15,375 bases of DNA, from assembly GCA_040880545.1 (NCBI GenBank), contig JBBDIE010000155.1:1-15375 (forward strand), read 5' to 3'. This DNA is from M55B112 sp040880545. GTDB lineage: Bacteria > Bacteroidota > Bacteroidia > Bacteroidales > GCA-2748055. This document shows, in pieces, positions 1 through 8,299 of the stretch. Numbering within the stretch: position 1 is the first letter of the stretch; each line of letters opens with the position of its first letter. A program made the position numbers and the translations under genes. The notes under the pieces are model-generated. The model was not told where the DNA came from, ran no database searches, and saw only the letters and a list, made by a program, of their open reading frames with translations.

Positions 1-2
1 AC

Positions 3-731
3 ATACATGAAAGCCAGTCAATTCCTGATGGATCGTTTCTGGACGTTACAAATAAGGGGGTAATCAATATCACAGGCGATCATGTTGCAAAGGTTGAAAA
101 TTATATCTCCCTTGGTCGTATTACAGCAAATAGTGGTGACGCAACACCTATCGTTGAATTAATTGATGGCGTAACAGTTATTAGTGTACAAGTAATTGTT
201 GATGTTGAAGCGATAACTGTTTCAGGAGCTGGTGGAGCAACCACCATTACTACATTTGGAGGCACCCTGCAAATGGATGCAGCTGTTCTTCCGGCTGATG
301 CCACAGATCCTTCCGTGATCTGGAGTGTAGACGATGAGGCAATTGCAACTATTGGCACTGATGGCTTGCTTACAGCAGTTGCCAACGGTGATGTTACCGT
401 TACAGCAACGGCAAATGACGGATCCGGGGTTTCAGGTGATTTCATTGTTACAATCACCAACCAGGATGAGACAGGTATTGGATCAGCATACTTATTGTCG
501 AAAGACCTGAGCATATATCCAAATCCTGCTGTGGAGATACTGAATATCAGAAGCTCCGTGGATGTTGCGATGATAAGCATTATCGACATTACTGGTCATA
601 CAGTAAGGTTACTCGAAAACCCTGGCAGGGAATTTTCAATCAGTCTTGAAAATATACCGGCTGGAATTTATATTTTAAAGGTACAGGACGATGAGTCCAA
701 TGCAGTGACCCGGCGTATTCTAAAGCAGTAA
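3..731 (+). CDS. Secreted/surface protein, 3' part, with Ig-like domain and T9SS C-terminal sorting domain (5' partial)
   Basis: The frame is open from the left edge of the window, so the start lies outside; 242 residues are visible. The middle part, around residues 75-150, has the beta-rich, Val/Thr-rich pattern of a bacterial Ig-like group 2 domain: a 'DPSVIWSVDDEAIATI' stretch, then 'GLLTAVANGDVTVTATANDGS'-like strands. The last ~75 residues are a typical type A T9SS sorting domain: 'SIYPNPA', then 'ISIIDITGHTV', then 'IPAGIYILKV', and a basic end 'RRILKQ'. In the family this tail directs export through the type IX system and attachment to, or release from, the outer membrane. The N-terminal catalytic or binding part is not visible, so the function is unknown. 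The gene ends 86 nt before the convergent glucokinase gene, with a shared hairpin between them. Confidence 0.9.
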   Translation: MHESQSIPDGSFLDVTNKGVINITGDHVAKVENYISLGRITANSGDATPIVELIDGVTVISVQVIVDVEAITVSGAGGATTITTFGGTLQMDAAVLPADATDPSVIWSVDDEAIATIGTDGLLTAVANGDVTVTATANDGSGVSGDFIVTITNQDETGIGSAYLLSKDLSIYPNPAVEILNIRSSVDVAMISIIDITGHTVRLLENPGREFSISLENIPAGIYILKVQDDESNAVTRRILKQ

Positions 732-761
732 ATATAGCTGAGTCAGATTGTTGTATGTAAA

Positions 762-798
762 AAGGGGCCGTCTTATGTAATTATTAAGACGGCCCCTT
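762..798. terminator. Bidirectional terminator hairpin between convergent genes
   Basis: A perfect 14-bp inverted repeat (762-775 with 785-798; core GGGGCCGTCTTA) encloses a 9-nt loop. It sits between the stop of the T9SS protein (731) and the stop of the minus-strand glucokinase gene (818). Stem ends are AA/TT, and the flanks are A/T-rich in both directions, though neither side has a long T run. Position and symmetry suggest that it ends both transcripts. Confidence 0.8.
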
Positions 799-817
799 AT
801 ATTAAAATAGGTTCAGT

Positions 818-1588
818 TTACTTTTCCGCTTCTTTCTCCAGCTTGTTGTAATATTTACTGGTTAGCGCCGCACCAATTATACCCGCTTCGTTCAGTAGTG
901 TTGCAGGTACTAATTCGGCCCTCGTTTTCAGGTGTTTAAAGAAAAGCTCATCTTTTTTGCTCACACCACCTCCAATGATAATCAAATCTGGCCAGAGCAA
1001 ATCCTCCATTAAACTGAGGTATTCATTGAACCGCCCGGCCCACTCATCCCAACTCAGATTGTCCGCTTTCCTGGCAGCATCTGATGCATATTTCTCTGCA
1101 TCATCTCCGTTCAGGGTCACATGCCCCATCTCCATGTTCGGGAGCAACTTGCCATTGGCAAACATCACGGTACCCAGGCCTGTGCCTACAGTGATCAGCA
1201 GCGCCACTCCCCGGTAATCTTTACCTGAACCGAATTTCATTTCTGCCATTCCGGCGGCATCGGCATCGTTAACTACATGCACCTTACACCCTGTCTCTTT
1301 ACTGAATAGCTTGTTCAGGTTCTTATCGATCCAGCTGTCATCCACGTTTGCCGCTGTTCTGGCATAGCCCTGCTGGATCACACCCGGGAAACCAACGCCA
1401 ATGGCTCCTTTCCATTTAAAATGTTTGACGATTTTCCCTATAACTTCTGCTACAGTCTCAGGGGTGGCAGGTTGGGGTGTGGGAATGCGGTATCTCCTGG
1501 TACTGAGGGTGCCCTTTTTTGTGTTGACTATGGCTCCCTTTACACCGGAACCGCCAATATCAATGCCAAGAATTTTTTTTAATTTCAT
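818..1588 (-). CDS. ppgK: Polyphosphate glucokinase (ROK family)
   Basis: A 256-residue protein, the usual length for strictly polyphosphate-type glucokinases. These phosphorylate glucose to glucose 6-phosphate in the cytoplasm using polyphosphate, often also ATP. Visible motifs are the N-terminal phosphate-binding 'DIGGSGVKG' (residues 10-18), 'TPQPATPETVA' (37-47), 'GVGFPGV' (64-70), 'RTAANVDDSW' (77-86), the catalytic 'NDADAAGMAE' (107-116; D108 is the likely base), 'GTGLGT' (135-140) and 'NMEMGH' (151-156). From memory these match the actinobacterial PPGK pattern almost segment by segment, more closely than ordinary ROK sugar kinases or repressors. There is no helix-turn-helix. The ATG at 1588 directly precedes the nucleotide-binding strand. 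There is no clear Shine-Dalgarno. In the 272 nt upstream (1589-1860) I see no consensus promoter or stable hairpin. Choice of phosphate donor is inferred from family resemblance. Confidence 0.88.
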   Translation of the reverse strand: MKLKKILGIDIGGSGVKGAIVNTKKGTLSTRRYRIPTPQPATPETVAEVIGKIVKHFKWKGAIGVGFPGVIQQGYARTAANVDDSWIDKNLNKLFSKETGCKVHVVNDADAAGMAEMKFGSGKDYRGVALLITVGTGLGTVMFANGKLLPNMEMGHVTLNGDDAEKYASDAARKADNLSWDEWAGRFNEYLSLMEDLLWPDLIIIGGGVSKKDELFFKHLKTRAELVPATLLNEAGIIGAALTSKYYNKLEKEAEK

Positions 1589-1860
1589 AAAATTTTCATT
1601 ATTCGATGAACGTCAGAACTGTTGCAGAACGTTTCATCCTGTACTATATTCTGTGCCTTTTCACTATTTATGATTATAATCTGGTGAAATCCATGTAAAA
1701 CTATCATTTTTTGTGCAACGGCTGAAACAATGTGTATAACCTTTCATAAAGCAGGTTTAATTTAGAGCCACTATTTTTTATTTAATCAGAAGGAGAATAA
1801 ATGTAAATGACTGTTTTGAAGTCGGGCACAACGCAGCTATTGACATTTTTCTTTCAAGCA

Positions 1861-4260
1861 CTACTTAAAAACAGCTTCATATTTCATCCGTTTCATCACC
1901 TCCTCTTTACTGAATGGATCATCATGGTACCCGAAATCCATATACAGTTCTGTTTGGTTTCCGTAATATGGTGAAGCCGGTATGCCGGAAGTACCTGTTG
2001 GGATGACCGTTTTGGAATTGTCCCAGTTTCCGGTGGAATATATATGTCTTTGGGATGCACCATGATCGGCATCGTAACTGGTCCCCAGCGGGTAACTGAA
2101 GGGCGCAACTGTATGGAAGCTTCCACCAACACTATATGGTCCCAGATTGGGATCAAAAAGCTTGTTCACCAATTCGACACCTCCCATGGGATGTTCGATG
2201 GTAATGGTATGATAATCACCGTATTTCCAGGATTTAACATTGTCTCCTGCTAATTGCATCAACGTATCCACAGTAGCATTGAAGGCTTTCAGGATGTTGT
2301 CGCTGAACGTTTCAGTGATATCGGGGGTTTCGGTATCATCACACCACGCTGATTCCATGGTTTCTGCCAGCTTGTAGATATGATACCGGGCGATGATATT
2401 GTTCCCCATGACCTGGGGGAATAGCTCCTCACCCAGTTCATCCTTGTAGATTACATGGATCAGTTCAATGAACATCTGTTCATATATCAGTGGCGCCGCC
2501 AACGCCTTGTCCATCTGGTAATCCCAACCCATCAATGCTTCCAGTGCAGATTCTGCCACTCCTTCCACTTTCCCTGTAAGTACATCCAGATATACAGGAG
2601 TCAGCCTCCTGGCAAAGGCCGACAACTGGTCGGCGTGCATTTCCTTAAAACTTTCCACTGAATGCATCTCTTTTTCTTCCAGCATCTCCCTGATCCGGTC
2701 GATCCTGTTGGGTAAAGAGAACCAGGTGCCGATATACCAGGGGTACTCCTCATTCACCGTTCTGTTATTGGCGCTGGAAACTATGCCACTCTCAGGGTTG
2801 TAAGTATAGGGTAGGTTTTCAAAGGGTACAATGCCCTGCCAGTCGAACAGGCTGGTATCGCCCGGGTAAATCATCACCGGGTCGCCCTTTCTGATAGGCA
2901 CCCCGCCTGCAGCCTGGAGCCCGATATTTCCCTCCTTATCGGCATACACCAGGTTCTGGCTTACAGCAATAAATGTTTTGGCGGCATCCCTGAATTCATC
3001 CCAGTTGGATGCCCTGTTGAAAAGGTGCACCGACCTTAGCTCATTACTGTAACCGGTTCCGATCCAGCGGGCAGAGATGGTCCGGTCGCTTACCCCTTTA
3101 AAGGTACTGACAACGGGGCCCCGGTGGGTAAACCTGTTGGTTCTTATCACTGGTTCATCCTCTCCCTTGATGTTGATTGATTCCTCTGTAATCCGCATAT
3201 CTATCCACTCCCCGTCCAGTTTATACTGGTTGGAATCCTGCGGATTAATTGTCTCCAGGTAGAAATCCAGGTTGTCCACGGTCAGGTTGGTCATCCCCCA
3301 GGCAATATCTTCGTTATGGCCCGCGATCACATAAGGCTGGCCGGGAAGCACTACACCGGTCACATTCAGTTTACCCTCTACCACCTGGTGCATCTGGTAC
3401 CAGATTCCGGGCGACATAAACCCAAGGTGCATATCATTGGCCAGCAGTGGCATGCCGGTTTCACTTTTCTTTCCTGAAATAGCCCAGTTGTTGGATGCCT
3501 CGAAAACCTTAACCCCCAGTCTGTCAATTACCTTTACAGCCTCTTCAATAGTTGTATTCATAGCCAGCTCAGGGTGTTCTTCCATATAATCGGGATAGAC
3601 AAACCTGGTGATATATTCGCCGGCCCAGGGCATCAGTTCCCTGAGCAGTGATTGGTCCACGGCCTGGGAGATTTTGTAAATGGCCATGTCGGTTGACCAG
3701 CCCGATGTCAGATCCCAGGCCATGTATCCGATGAGGTTGGTGGTATGTACCACAGTCCACTCCTCGGGTTTGTATCCCAGCAACTTAAACTCGAAGGAGA
3801 GCTTCTTCTTGTTGTTCCGGATAAACTGGTTAACACCATCGGTATAGGCCACCAGGCAATTGATGATCTCAGGATCGGTGTTCAGAAGAACGTCGGCCGA
3901 TTTGGACGAAAAATCAAATGCCCTGAAAAGCTGGTCCGCGGAAACCATATCCTCTCCGAAGATTTCGGAAAGCTGGCCGGTTGTGATCCTGCGCATCAGG
4001 TCCATCTGCCACAACCTGTCCTGGGCGGTAATGTATCCCACCACCCGGTAAAGGTCCTCTTCATTTTTGGCATAAATATGCGGAATTGCGAGCGAGTCAC
4101 GGATTACGGTTACTGCATCGGTTAAATTTTCAAGGTCCACATTTTCAGCATAATCGGGTATCGCACCCTTTTTTACACTGTTTAAAATGATCAGACCGGC
4201 TACAAAACCTGCAACCACCAGCAGGATAACAGCCAACAGGATTCTTCTGAAAGTCTTCAT
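1861..4260 (-). CDS. Penicillin acylase (penicillin amidase) family N-terminal nucleophile hydrolase, membrane-anchored or secreted
   Basis: The protein has 799 residues, the normal size of an uncleaved precursor. Family members cleave amides such as beta-lactam side chains, acyl-homoserine lactones or peptides. The precursor self-cleaves, and the Ser at the new N terminus of the beta chain is the nucleophile. Here the junction is 'EA|SNNWAISG', making S256 the likely nucleophile. Downstream are 'PLLANDMHLG' (271-280), the oxyanion motif 'GHNEDIAWGMTN' (314-325), 'SSANNR' (495-500) and a C-terminal 'GASQRHIYSTGNWDNS' followed by a 'PTGTSGIP' segment. All are hallmarks of the family. Residues 5-27 form one hydrophobic helix without an obvious lipobox, so it could be a signal anchor or uncleaved signal. 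The gene follows the EEP gene by 18 nt in the same direction, so the two are probably co-transcribed. The substrate cannot be read from sequence. Confidence 0.92.
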   Translation of the reverse strand: MKTFRRILLAVILLVVAGFVAGLIILNSVKKGAIPDYAENVDLENLTDAVTVIRDSLAIPHIYAKNEEDLYRVVGYITAQDRLWQMDLMRRITTGQLSEIFGEDMVSADQLFRAFDFSSKSADVLLNTDPEIINCLVAYTDGVNQFIRNNKKKLSFEFKLLGYKPEEWTVVHTTNLIGYMAWDLTSGWSTDMAIYKISQAVDQSLLRELMPWAGEYITRFVYPDYMEEHPELAMNTTIEEAVKVIDRLGVKVFEASNNWAISGKKSETGMPLLANDMHLGFMSPGIWYQMHQVVEGKLNVTGVVLPGQPYVIAGHNEDIAWGMTNLTVDNLDFYLETINPQDSNQYKLDGEWIDMRITEESINIKGEDEPVIRTNRFTHRGPVVSTFKGVSDRTISARWIGTGYSNELRSVHLFNRASNWDEFRDAAKTFIAVSQNLVYADKEGNIGLQAAGGVPIRKGDPVMIYPGDTSLFDWQGIVPFENLPYTYNPESGIVSSANNRTVNEEYPWYIGTWFSLPNRIDRIREMLEEKEMHSVESFKEMHADQLSAFARRLTPVYLDVLTGKVEGVAESALEALMGWDYQMDKALAAPLIYEQMFIELIHVIYKDELGEELFPQVMGNNIIARYHIYKLAETMESAWCDDTETPDITETFSDNILKAFNATVDTLMQLAGDNVKSWKYGDYHTITIEHPMGGVELVNKLFDPNLGPYSVGGSFHTVAPFSYPLGTSYDADHGASQRHIYSTGNWDNSKTVIPTGTSGIPASPYYGNQTELYMDFGYHDDPFSKEEVMKRMKYEAVFK

Positions 4261-4278
4261 AAGTTAATCTTTGTTAGA

Positions 4279-5322
4279 TTATTGGAGTTTAAAATGCATG
4301 ATAACAGGTTGATGGTCGGAGGCTGCAAAACCAAGTTCCATTCCCTTTACTTCAATCAATTCAATGTTGGGTGACAAAAGGAAGAAGTCAATCACCGTTG
4401 CAGGGGTCTTCCCCTGAGTATAAGGTATCATCACCCTCCGGTTGGTGGGGATTTTAGGGTCGTAGGCCCATGACCAGCCTTGTTCAGGATAACCATCTTC
4501 AATATAGGTCAGGTCATCCCGGTCAAATATATCTTCCGGAAATGCAGGTGCGAAATCAGGTGGACACTGGTTCCAGTCGCCGCCAGCCACTACATGATTC
4601 CCGGCCGCATATTCGTAGCTCAGGAAGTTTTTCAGATATGCCATCTGCTGTGCACGCAAGGAACCGTCGTCGTATGCAGAATTATGCGTATTGATTACTA
4701 CCAGGTCGTTACCGCCCGTCAGCGGGTACCGGTTTACCATGAAACAACGGTCGAGCATAAACAGGTTCATGGGCCAGCTGTAATTCCCGGGAAAACTGTA
4801 CCGCTTTACCTCCACCGGGGTTGGTGCTGAAAGTGTCTGCAGGCCCGATACAACCTTGCCCATAGGCTCAGTTGGGGGGAGCGGCACAAATGCTACGTCA
4901 TAGTTCCGTGCGAATGAAGAATGGTAAGGATCAAAAAGGGTTACGATCTTATCATAAATGTTGATCCTGTAACTTCTTTTCGATTTCTCGTCCACCTCCT
5001 GGAGGAGGATGAAATCAGTCCCATTGAAATATTCCAGTGTCAGCAGGATATTCTTCAGATTTCTGATGGTATTCTCCCTTTCCGGCCGTACCATTTTGCC
5101 GCCGTCATAGAAAAAATCCATGGTACTGTCCAGTCCTGCATACCCGATATTCCAGGTAACCATTGAGAATGTAGAGTCGGCCAGGATATCCGGTGTTTCC
5201 GTTTCAAATAAGCGTTCATCGGGAGGAGGGCTGTAATTGTCAATGGTCGCGTATGCCAGGAAAACTATAAATGATCCTGCAATACAGACCAGTATCCAGA
5301 GAAGATATTTCAGGAAGCGCAT
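4279..5322 (-). CDS. Endonuclease/exonuclease/phosphatase (EEP) family protein, membrane-anchored
   Basis: A 347-residue protein with one N-terminal hydrophobic segment (residues 5-26), then an extracytoplasmic EEP domain. Catalytic signatures in order: 'TWNIGY' (56-61, N58), 'LLQEVD' (106-111, metal-binding E109), 'INTHNS' (210-215), 'GGDWNQ' (247-252, D249/N251), 'IDFFLLS' (311-317) and 'ASDHQPV' (334-340, D336/H337). The complete set implies an active Mg2+-dependent phosphodiesterase or phosphatase. The family covers nucleases, sphingomyelinase-like and inositol-phosphatase-like enzymes, and sequence alone does not choose between them. The N-terminal anchor makes a DNA-repair role unlikely and a periplasmic or surface phosphodiesterase more plausible. 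It is the first gene of a two-gene unit with the acylase. The 182 nt upstream (5323-5504) is shared with the divergent Omp85-like gene and shows no clear TAnnTTTG box. Confidence 0.88.
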   Translation of the reverse strand: MRFLKYLLWILVCIAGSFIVFLAYATIDNYSPPPDERLFETETPDILADSTFSMVTWNIGYAGLDSTMDFFYDGGKMVRPERENTIRNLKNILLTLEYFNGTDFILLQEVDEKSKRSYRINIYDKIVTLFDPYHSSFARNYDVAFVPLPPTEPMGKVVSGLQTLSAPTPVEVKRYSFPGNYSWPMNLFMLDRCFMVNRYPLTGGNDLVVINTHNSAYDDGSLRAQQMAYLKNFLSYEYAAGNHVVAGGDWNQCPPDFAPAFPEDIFDRDDLTYIEDGYPEQGWSWAYDPKIPTNRRVMIPYTQGKTPATVIDFFLLSPNIELIEVKGMELGFAASDHQPVIMHFKLQ

Positions 5323-5504
5323 AATTGGATATTTCTAATAAAAATAAAGAAACTATTGAAAAAAACATAACATGATCCACTAAAGGTATAAATATGATCT
5401 GAATATTCATCGATTTCAGTGGTACGCTTAAAAAAAAAAGGCAGGTTACAACCATTGATCTGAAATTATTTCTAAATTGAGCAATTAACTAAAACCTGAA
5501 ATTT

Positions 5505-6860
5505 ATGAAAAAGCTATTTTGGATGCTCATTGCATCTGTTTTGGTGCTACCCCTGGTAACGTTGGAGGCCCAGGATCCGGAAAATGAAACCACCGGTGAG
5601 AAAAAACAGGAACAGGTAAAGACCGGCTGGACTTTCGGGGGTGTACCTGTAGTTGCGTATGATGCAGATGTGGGATTCAAATATGGCGCCCTGGTTAACC
5701 TGTATAACTTCGGCGACGGTTCGCGTTACCCCATGTACGACCAGTCGATCTATGTGGAATGGTCGCGTACAACCAAAGGAAGTGGAATAAACCAGATCAC
5801 CTGGGATACCGATAAGCTGATCCCGGGGATCAGGTCGTTTTTTGAGGCGAGCCTGCTTACGGAACAGGCGCTGGACTTCTACGGTTTCAATGGTTACCAG
5901 GCAAAATTCACGTCGGGTTATGAACTAGATCCACAAGATGACCTGTCGGATCGCCTGTTTTACAGACATTCCAGGCAGCTGATTCGTGTAAAGGCTGATT
6001 TTCAGGGAGAGATCATCGGACAGAAATTCAGATGGCTCGGTGGTGTAGGTTTTTATGGGAATAACATCGGAGCCGTGGATGTGGCAACCCTCAATGAGGG
6101 TAAAACAGAGGACCTGCTGTCAACCAACAGCCTGTACAATAATTATGTTGACTGGGGTATCATCAAGGATGACCAGAAGAACGGGGGAGGGCATACCCTG
6201 CTCAAAGGCGGATTGATTTACGACACACGCGATAATGAACCAAATCCCTTCAGCGGAATCTGGACCGAAATGCAGATTCATTATGCCCCATCTTTATTGA
6301 GTAATACAGATTATGGGTATGGACGATTCATTTTTACCCACAGGCAATATTTCACTATCATACCGGAATGGGTGAATTTCGCGGGACGGGTATCTTACCA
6401 GGGCAAGATCTTTGGTGAAATGCCATTTTATATGATGCCATACCTATTCAATACTGCACCAAAACTGACTACCGATGGTGTAGGTGGATCGAAGACTGTA
6501 CGGGGTGTGATGCGAAACAGGATCGTGGGTGAGGGTTTTGCTTACAGTAATCTTGAACTCCGCGGAAAGATCCTGAAAACCAGGTTCCTGAAGCAAAATT
6601 TTTATATTGCCCTTTCGGGCTTCGTGGATGCCGGAATGGTAACACAAAAGTACAAACTACCAGCCGATCTGCTTACCACATTCCCCGAGGCAGCAACCCA
6701 TATCGATCCGAATGCCAAAGAGATACCGCACGTTGGTTATGGTGGTGGAATCCATTTTGTACTGAATCAGAATTTTATTGTTACGGTTGATTACGGACTG
6801 GCAGCCAAAGCTGATGACGGGAATTCGGGAATGTATATAAATCTGAATTTCTTGTATTAG
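5505..6860 (+). CDS. BamA/TamA-like (Omp85 superfamily) outer-membrane beta-barrel protein without POTRA domains
   Basis: The protein has 451 residues. The first ~22 form a signal peptide ('KKLFWMLIASVLVLPL', probable cleavage after 'LEA'), followed by a charged linker rich in Glu/Lys (25-40). The rest is alternating beta-strand sequence ending in '...MYINLNFLY', an aromatic C-terminal insertion signal. Omp85/surface-antigen features are 'YDTRDNEPNPFSG' (239-251), 'VRGVMRNRIVGEG' (332-344; VRG matches the conserved lid-loop VRGF/Y motif), 'NLELRG' (349-354) and 'GFVDAG' (372-377). The linker is too short for POTRA repeats, so this is a barrel-only member, common in Bacteroidota. Some relatives are fused to or paired with phosphoesterase or lipase domains. 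Its role in transport, assembly or enzyme display is not known. It begins 182 nt from the divergent EEP gene. Confidence 0.85.
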   Translation: MKKLFWMLIASVLVLPLVTLEAQDPENETTGEKKQEQVKTGWTFGGVPVVAYDADVGFKYGALVNLYNFGDGSRYPMYDQSIYVEWSRTTKGSGINQITWDTDKLIPGIRSFFEASLLTEQALDFYGFNGYQAKFTSGYELDPQDDLSDRLFYRHSRQLIRVKADFQGEIIGQKFRWLGGVGFYGNNIGAVDVATLNEGKTEDLLSTNSLYNNYVDWGIIKDDQKNGGGHTLLKGGLIYDTRDNEPNPFSGIWTEMQIHYAPSLLSNTDYGYGRFIFTHRQYFTIIPEWVNFAGRVSYQGKIFGEMPFYMMPYLFNTAPKLTTDGVGGSKTVRGVMRNRIVGEGFAYSNLELRGKILKTRFLKQNFYIALSGFVDAGMVTQKYKLPADLLTTFPEAATHIDPNAKEIPHVGYGGGIHFVLNQNFIVTVDYGLAAKADDGNSGMYINLNFLY

Positions 6861-6893
6861 CATACATTAAATTGCAACAAACCGAAGGGGTGA

Positions 6894-7232
6894 TTACTTT
6901 AAGAGTTTTGTGATTTTCTCAATAACCGAATCAAGGAAACTGGGCTCGATAGCTGTGTTTTTAGTAATAATCAGGCTTTCGTTCAAGAGGAATATTTTAT
7001 GTAACCGGATACAGCTTTGTAATGGAAGTTCTTTATCATTAACGAAATTGGTTTTGTTTATTGGCAGTGAGAGGATGTCGTTATGAATTTTAGAGGTAAC
7101 CTGAACCATCAGGTAATCACCAGTCTTGTTTACCGTATCGTTGGAAATTATAAGAGCAGGTCTTTTCTTTGTTTTGGATAAATCGGAAAACGGGAAACCA
7201 ATAATAACAATGTCGCCTTTTTTATACTTCAT
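6894..7232 (-). CDS. MazF/PemK-family toxin (type II toxin-antitoxin endoribonuclease)
   Basis: A 112-residue protein, the normal length for MazF/PemK. The N terminus 'YKKGDIVIIGFPFSDLSKTKKRPALIIS' carries the conserved 'GDIV...PF...KKRPALI' pattern, where the Arg-Pro-Ala segment forms part of the active-site fold. 'VQVTSK' (44-49) matches the conserved strand holding the second catalytic Ser/Thr. Characterised relatives cleave mRNA at short sequences and are held inactive by a DNA-binding antitoxin. It lies 3 nt after the small antitoxin-like gene, an antitoxin-first order typical of these loci. It converges on the Omp85-like gene with a 33-nt gap and no visible terminator hairpin. Its specific cleavage site cannot be predicted. 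Confidence 0.85.
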   Translation of the reverse strand: MKYKKGDIVIIGFPFSDLSKTKKRPALIISNDTVNKTGDYLMVQVTSKIHNDILSLPINKTNFVNDKELPLQSCIRLHKIFLLNESLIITKNTAIEPSFLDSVIEKITKLLK

Positions 7233-7235
7233 AGT

Positions 7236-7454
7236 TTACAGAACTTCGTCCCACCTGTTATCTTCATCAGAGAGCCAATCTTCAACCATGCTTTTTTCGG
7301 ATAAAAGCATAGTCTCGTAAGTACTATCTTCTTCAACTACATTTTCGGTTATTGATTTATTTTCTTTTATCTGAATGTCAGTAAACCTGCTTTTTATGTG
7401 GTTGATAAAAGCATGGTACTTGTTATCCGGTATATTTATAACTACTTGCTTCAT
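7236..7454 (-). CDS. Small antitoxin-like protein paired with the MazF/PemK toxin
   Basis: This acidic 72-residue protein starts 'MKQVVINIPDNKYHAFINHIKSRF', a short beta strand and helix pattern seen in many small Bacteroidota antitoxins (DUF2683-like, a recognition from memory). The C-terminal half is strongly acidic ('MVEDWLSDEDNRWDEVL'), as expected of a segment that wraps around a basic toxin. I choose the ATG at 7454. An in-frame TTG at 7460 would add only Met-Ile and is less likely. The gene ends 3 nt before the toxin start, implying translational coupling. DNA binding is not obvious, so the autoregulator may be another protein or the complex. Confidence 0.75.
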   Translation of the reverse strand: MKQVVINIPDNKYHAFINHIKSRFTDIQIKENKSITENVVEEDSTYETMLLSEKSMVEDWLSDEDNRWDEVL

Positions 7455-7574
7455 AATCAATTATTATAAGATGTAGGCCATAACTAATAAATACTTGCTT
7501 TCAACATAAATGTAAAAATACAATATTTCTGATTAACCTCAATTATCGTTCCAAAAAGCCTCTCGCAGCTAATC

Positions 7575-8216
7575 CTACAACCCGGCCTCCTGCTTAAATT
7601 TTTTTACGAATTCCACCATGTAGCGGTGCCGTTCCACAGCCAGCTCCCGGCCAGTGGAGGTATTCATCATGTCTTTCAGAAGGAATAGTTTTTCATAGAA
7701 ATGGTTGAGCGTAGGGGCAGGGGAGCCCCTCTCTTCCCCTGGGGGGGGTTGCTCATGTAGCGGGATCGCCGGATCGTAGAGCGGCCGGTTTTTATAACCC
7801 CCGTAATTAAACCCCCGGGCGATGCCAATGGCCCCCATGGCATCGAGCCTGTCAGCATCCTGGACGATCTGAAATTCAATAGTGTTAATCGGCGTCCTTT
7901 CCATCCGCTTCCGGAAGGAGATATTGTTGATGATGTCCCTGATATGCCCGGCCTTCCTGCTGTCCAGTCCCCTGTCCACAAGAAACTCATGCGCCATCTC
8001 CCCACCGTCGGTCTCCGCTCCGTCATGAAACTTTGTATCGGCAATGTCATGCAAAACAGCCGCCAGTTCAATTACCTCCGCGTCGCCTTCACCTTCCCTC
8101 TGCAGAATATACTGCGACATTTTCAGCACCCGTTCTGTATGCAGCCAGTCATGCCCGCCGTCGAACGACGCAAGTTTCGTTTTTGCGAATGCTATGGTTT
8201 GATGAAGTATATCCAT
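7575..8216 (-). CDS. HD-domain metal-dependent phosphohydrolase
   Basis: With the start at 8216 the protein has 213 residues, matching the family (YedJ-like HD hydrolases), whose members begin directly before the first helix. The HD metal ligands are visible: His in 'GHDWLHTERV' (H22/H26), 'LHDIAD' (H56-D57) and 'QDADRLDAMGAIGIAR' (D120/D122). The C-terminal 'FYEKLFLLKDMMNT...GRELAVERHRYMVEFV' pattern is also typical. The substrate is unknown; relatives hydrolyse nucleotides or other phosphate esters. The open frame continues upstream to 8318, but those 34 extra codons look like noncoding sequence and include part of a tandem repeat. A variable loop is coded by a run of eight C on the coding strand (7741-7748). 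The gene follows rnfA by 148 nt, so it may have its own promoter. Confidence 0.82.
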   Translation of the reverse strand: MDILHQTIAFAKTKLASFDGGHDWLHTERVLKMSQYILQREGEGDAEVIELAAVLHDIADTKFHDGAETDGGEMAHEFLVDRGLDSRKAGHIRDIINNISFRKRMERTPINTIEFQIVQDADRLDAMGAIGIARGFNYGGYKNRPLYDPAIPLHEQPPPGEERGSPAPTLNHFYEKLFLLKDMMNTSTGRELAVERHRYMVEFVKKFKQEAGL

Positions 8217-8299
8217 GCGTTCCAATTGAACCCCCAAGTTAAAAAAACTGCCTGATTCAATCACGCAGTTTCCAGTTTTTTCCAGCATGGTGGGAAAAT

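Noticed and set aside
1807..1974. 55-codon plus-strand ORF preceded by AAGGAGAATAA and an ATG-TAA
   Set aside because: Most of it is antisense to the 3' end of the well-supported acylase gene, and its translation shows no recognisable pattern; the purine-rich sequence is probably coincidental.
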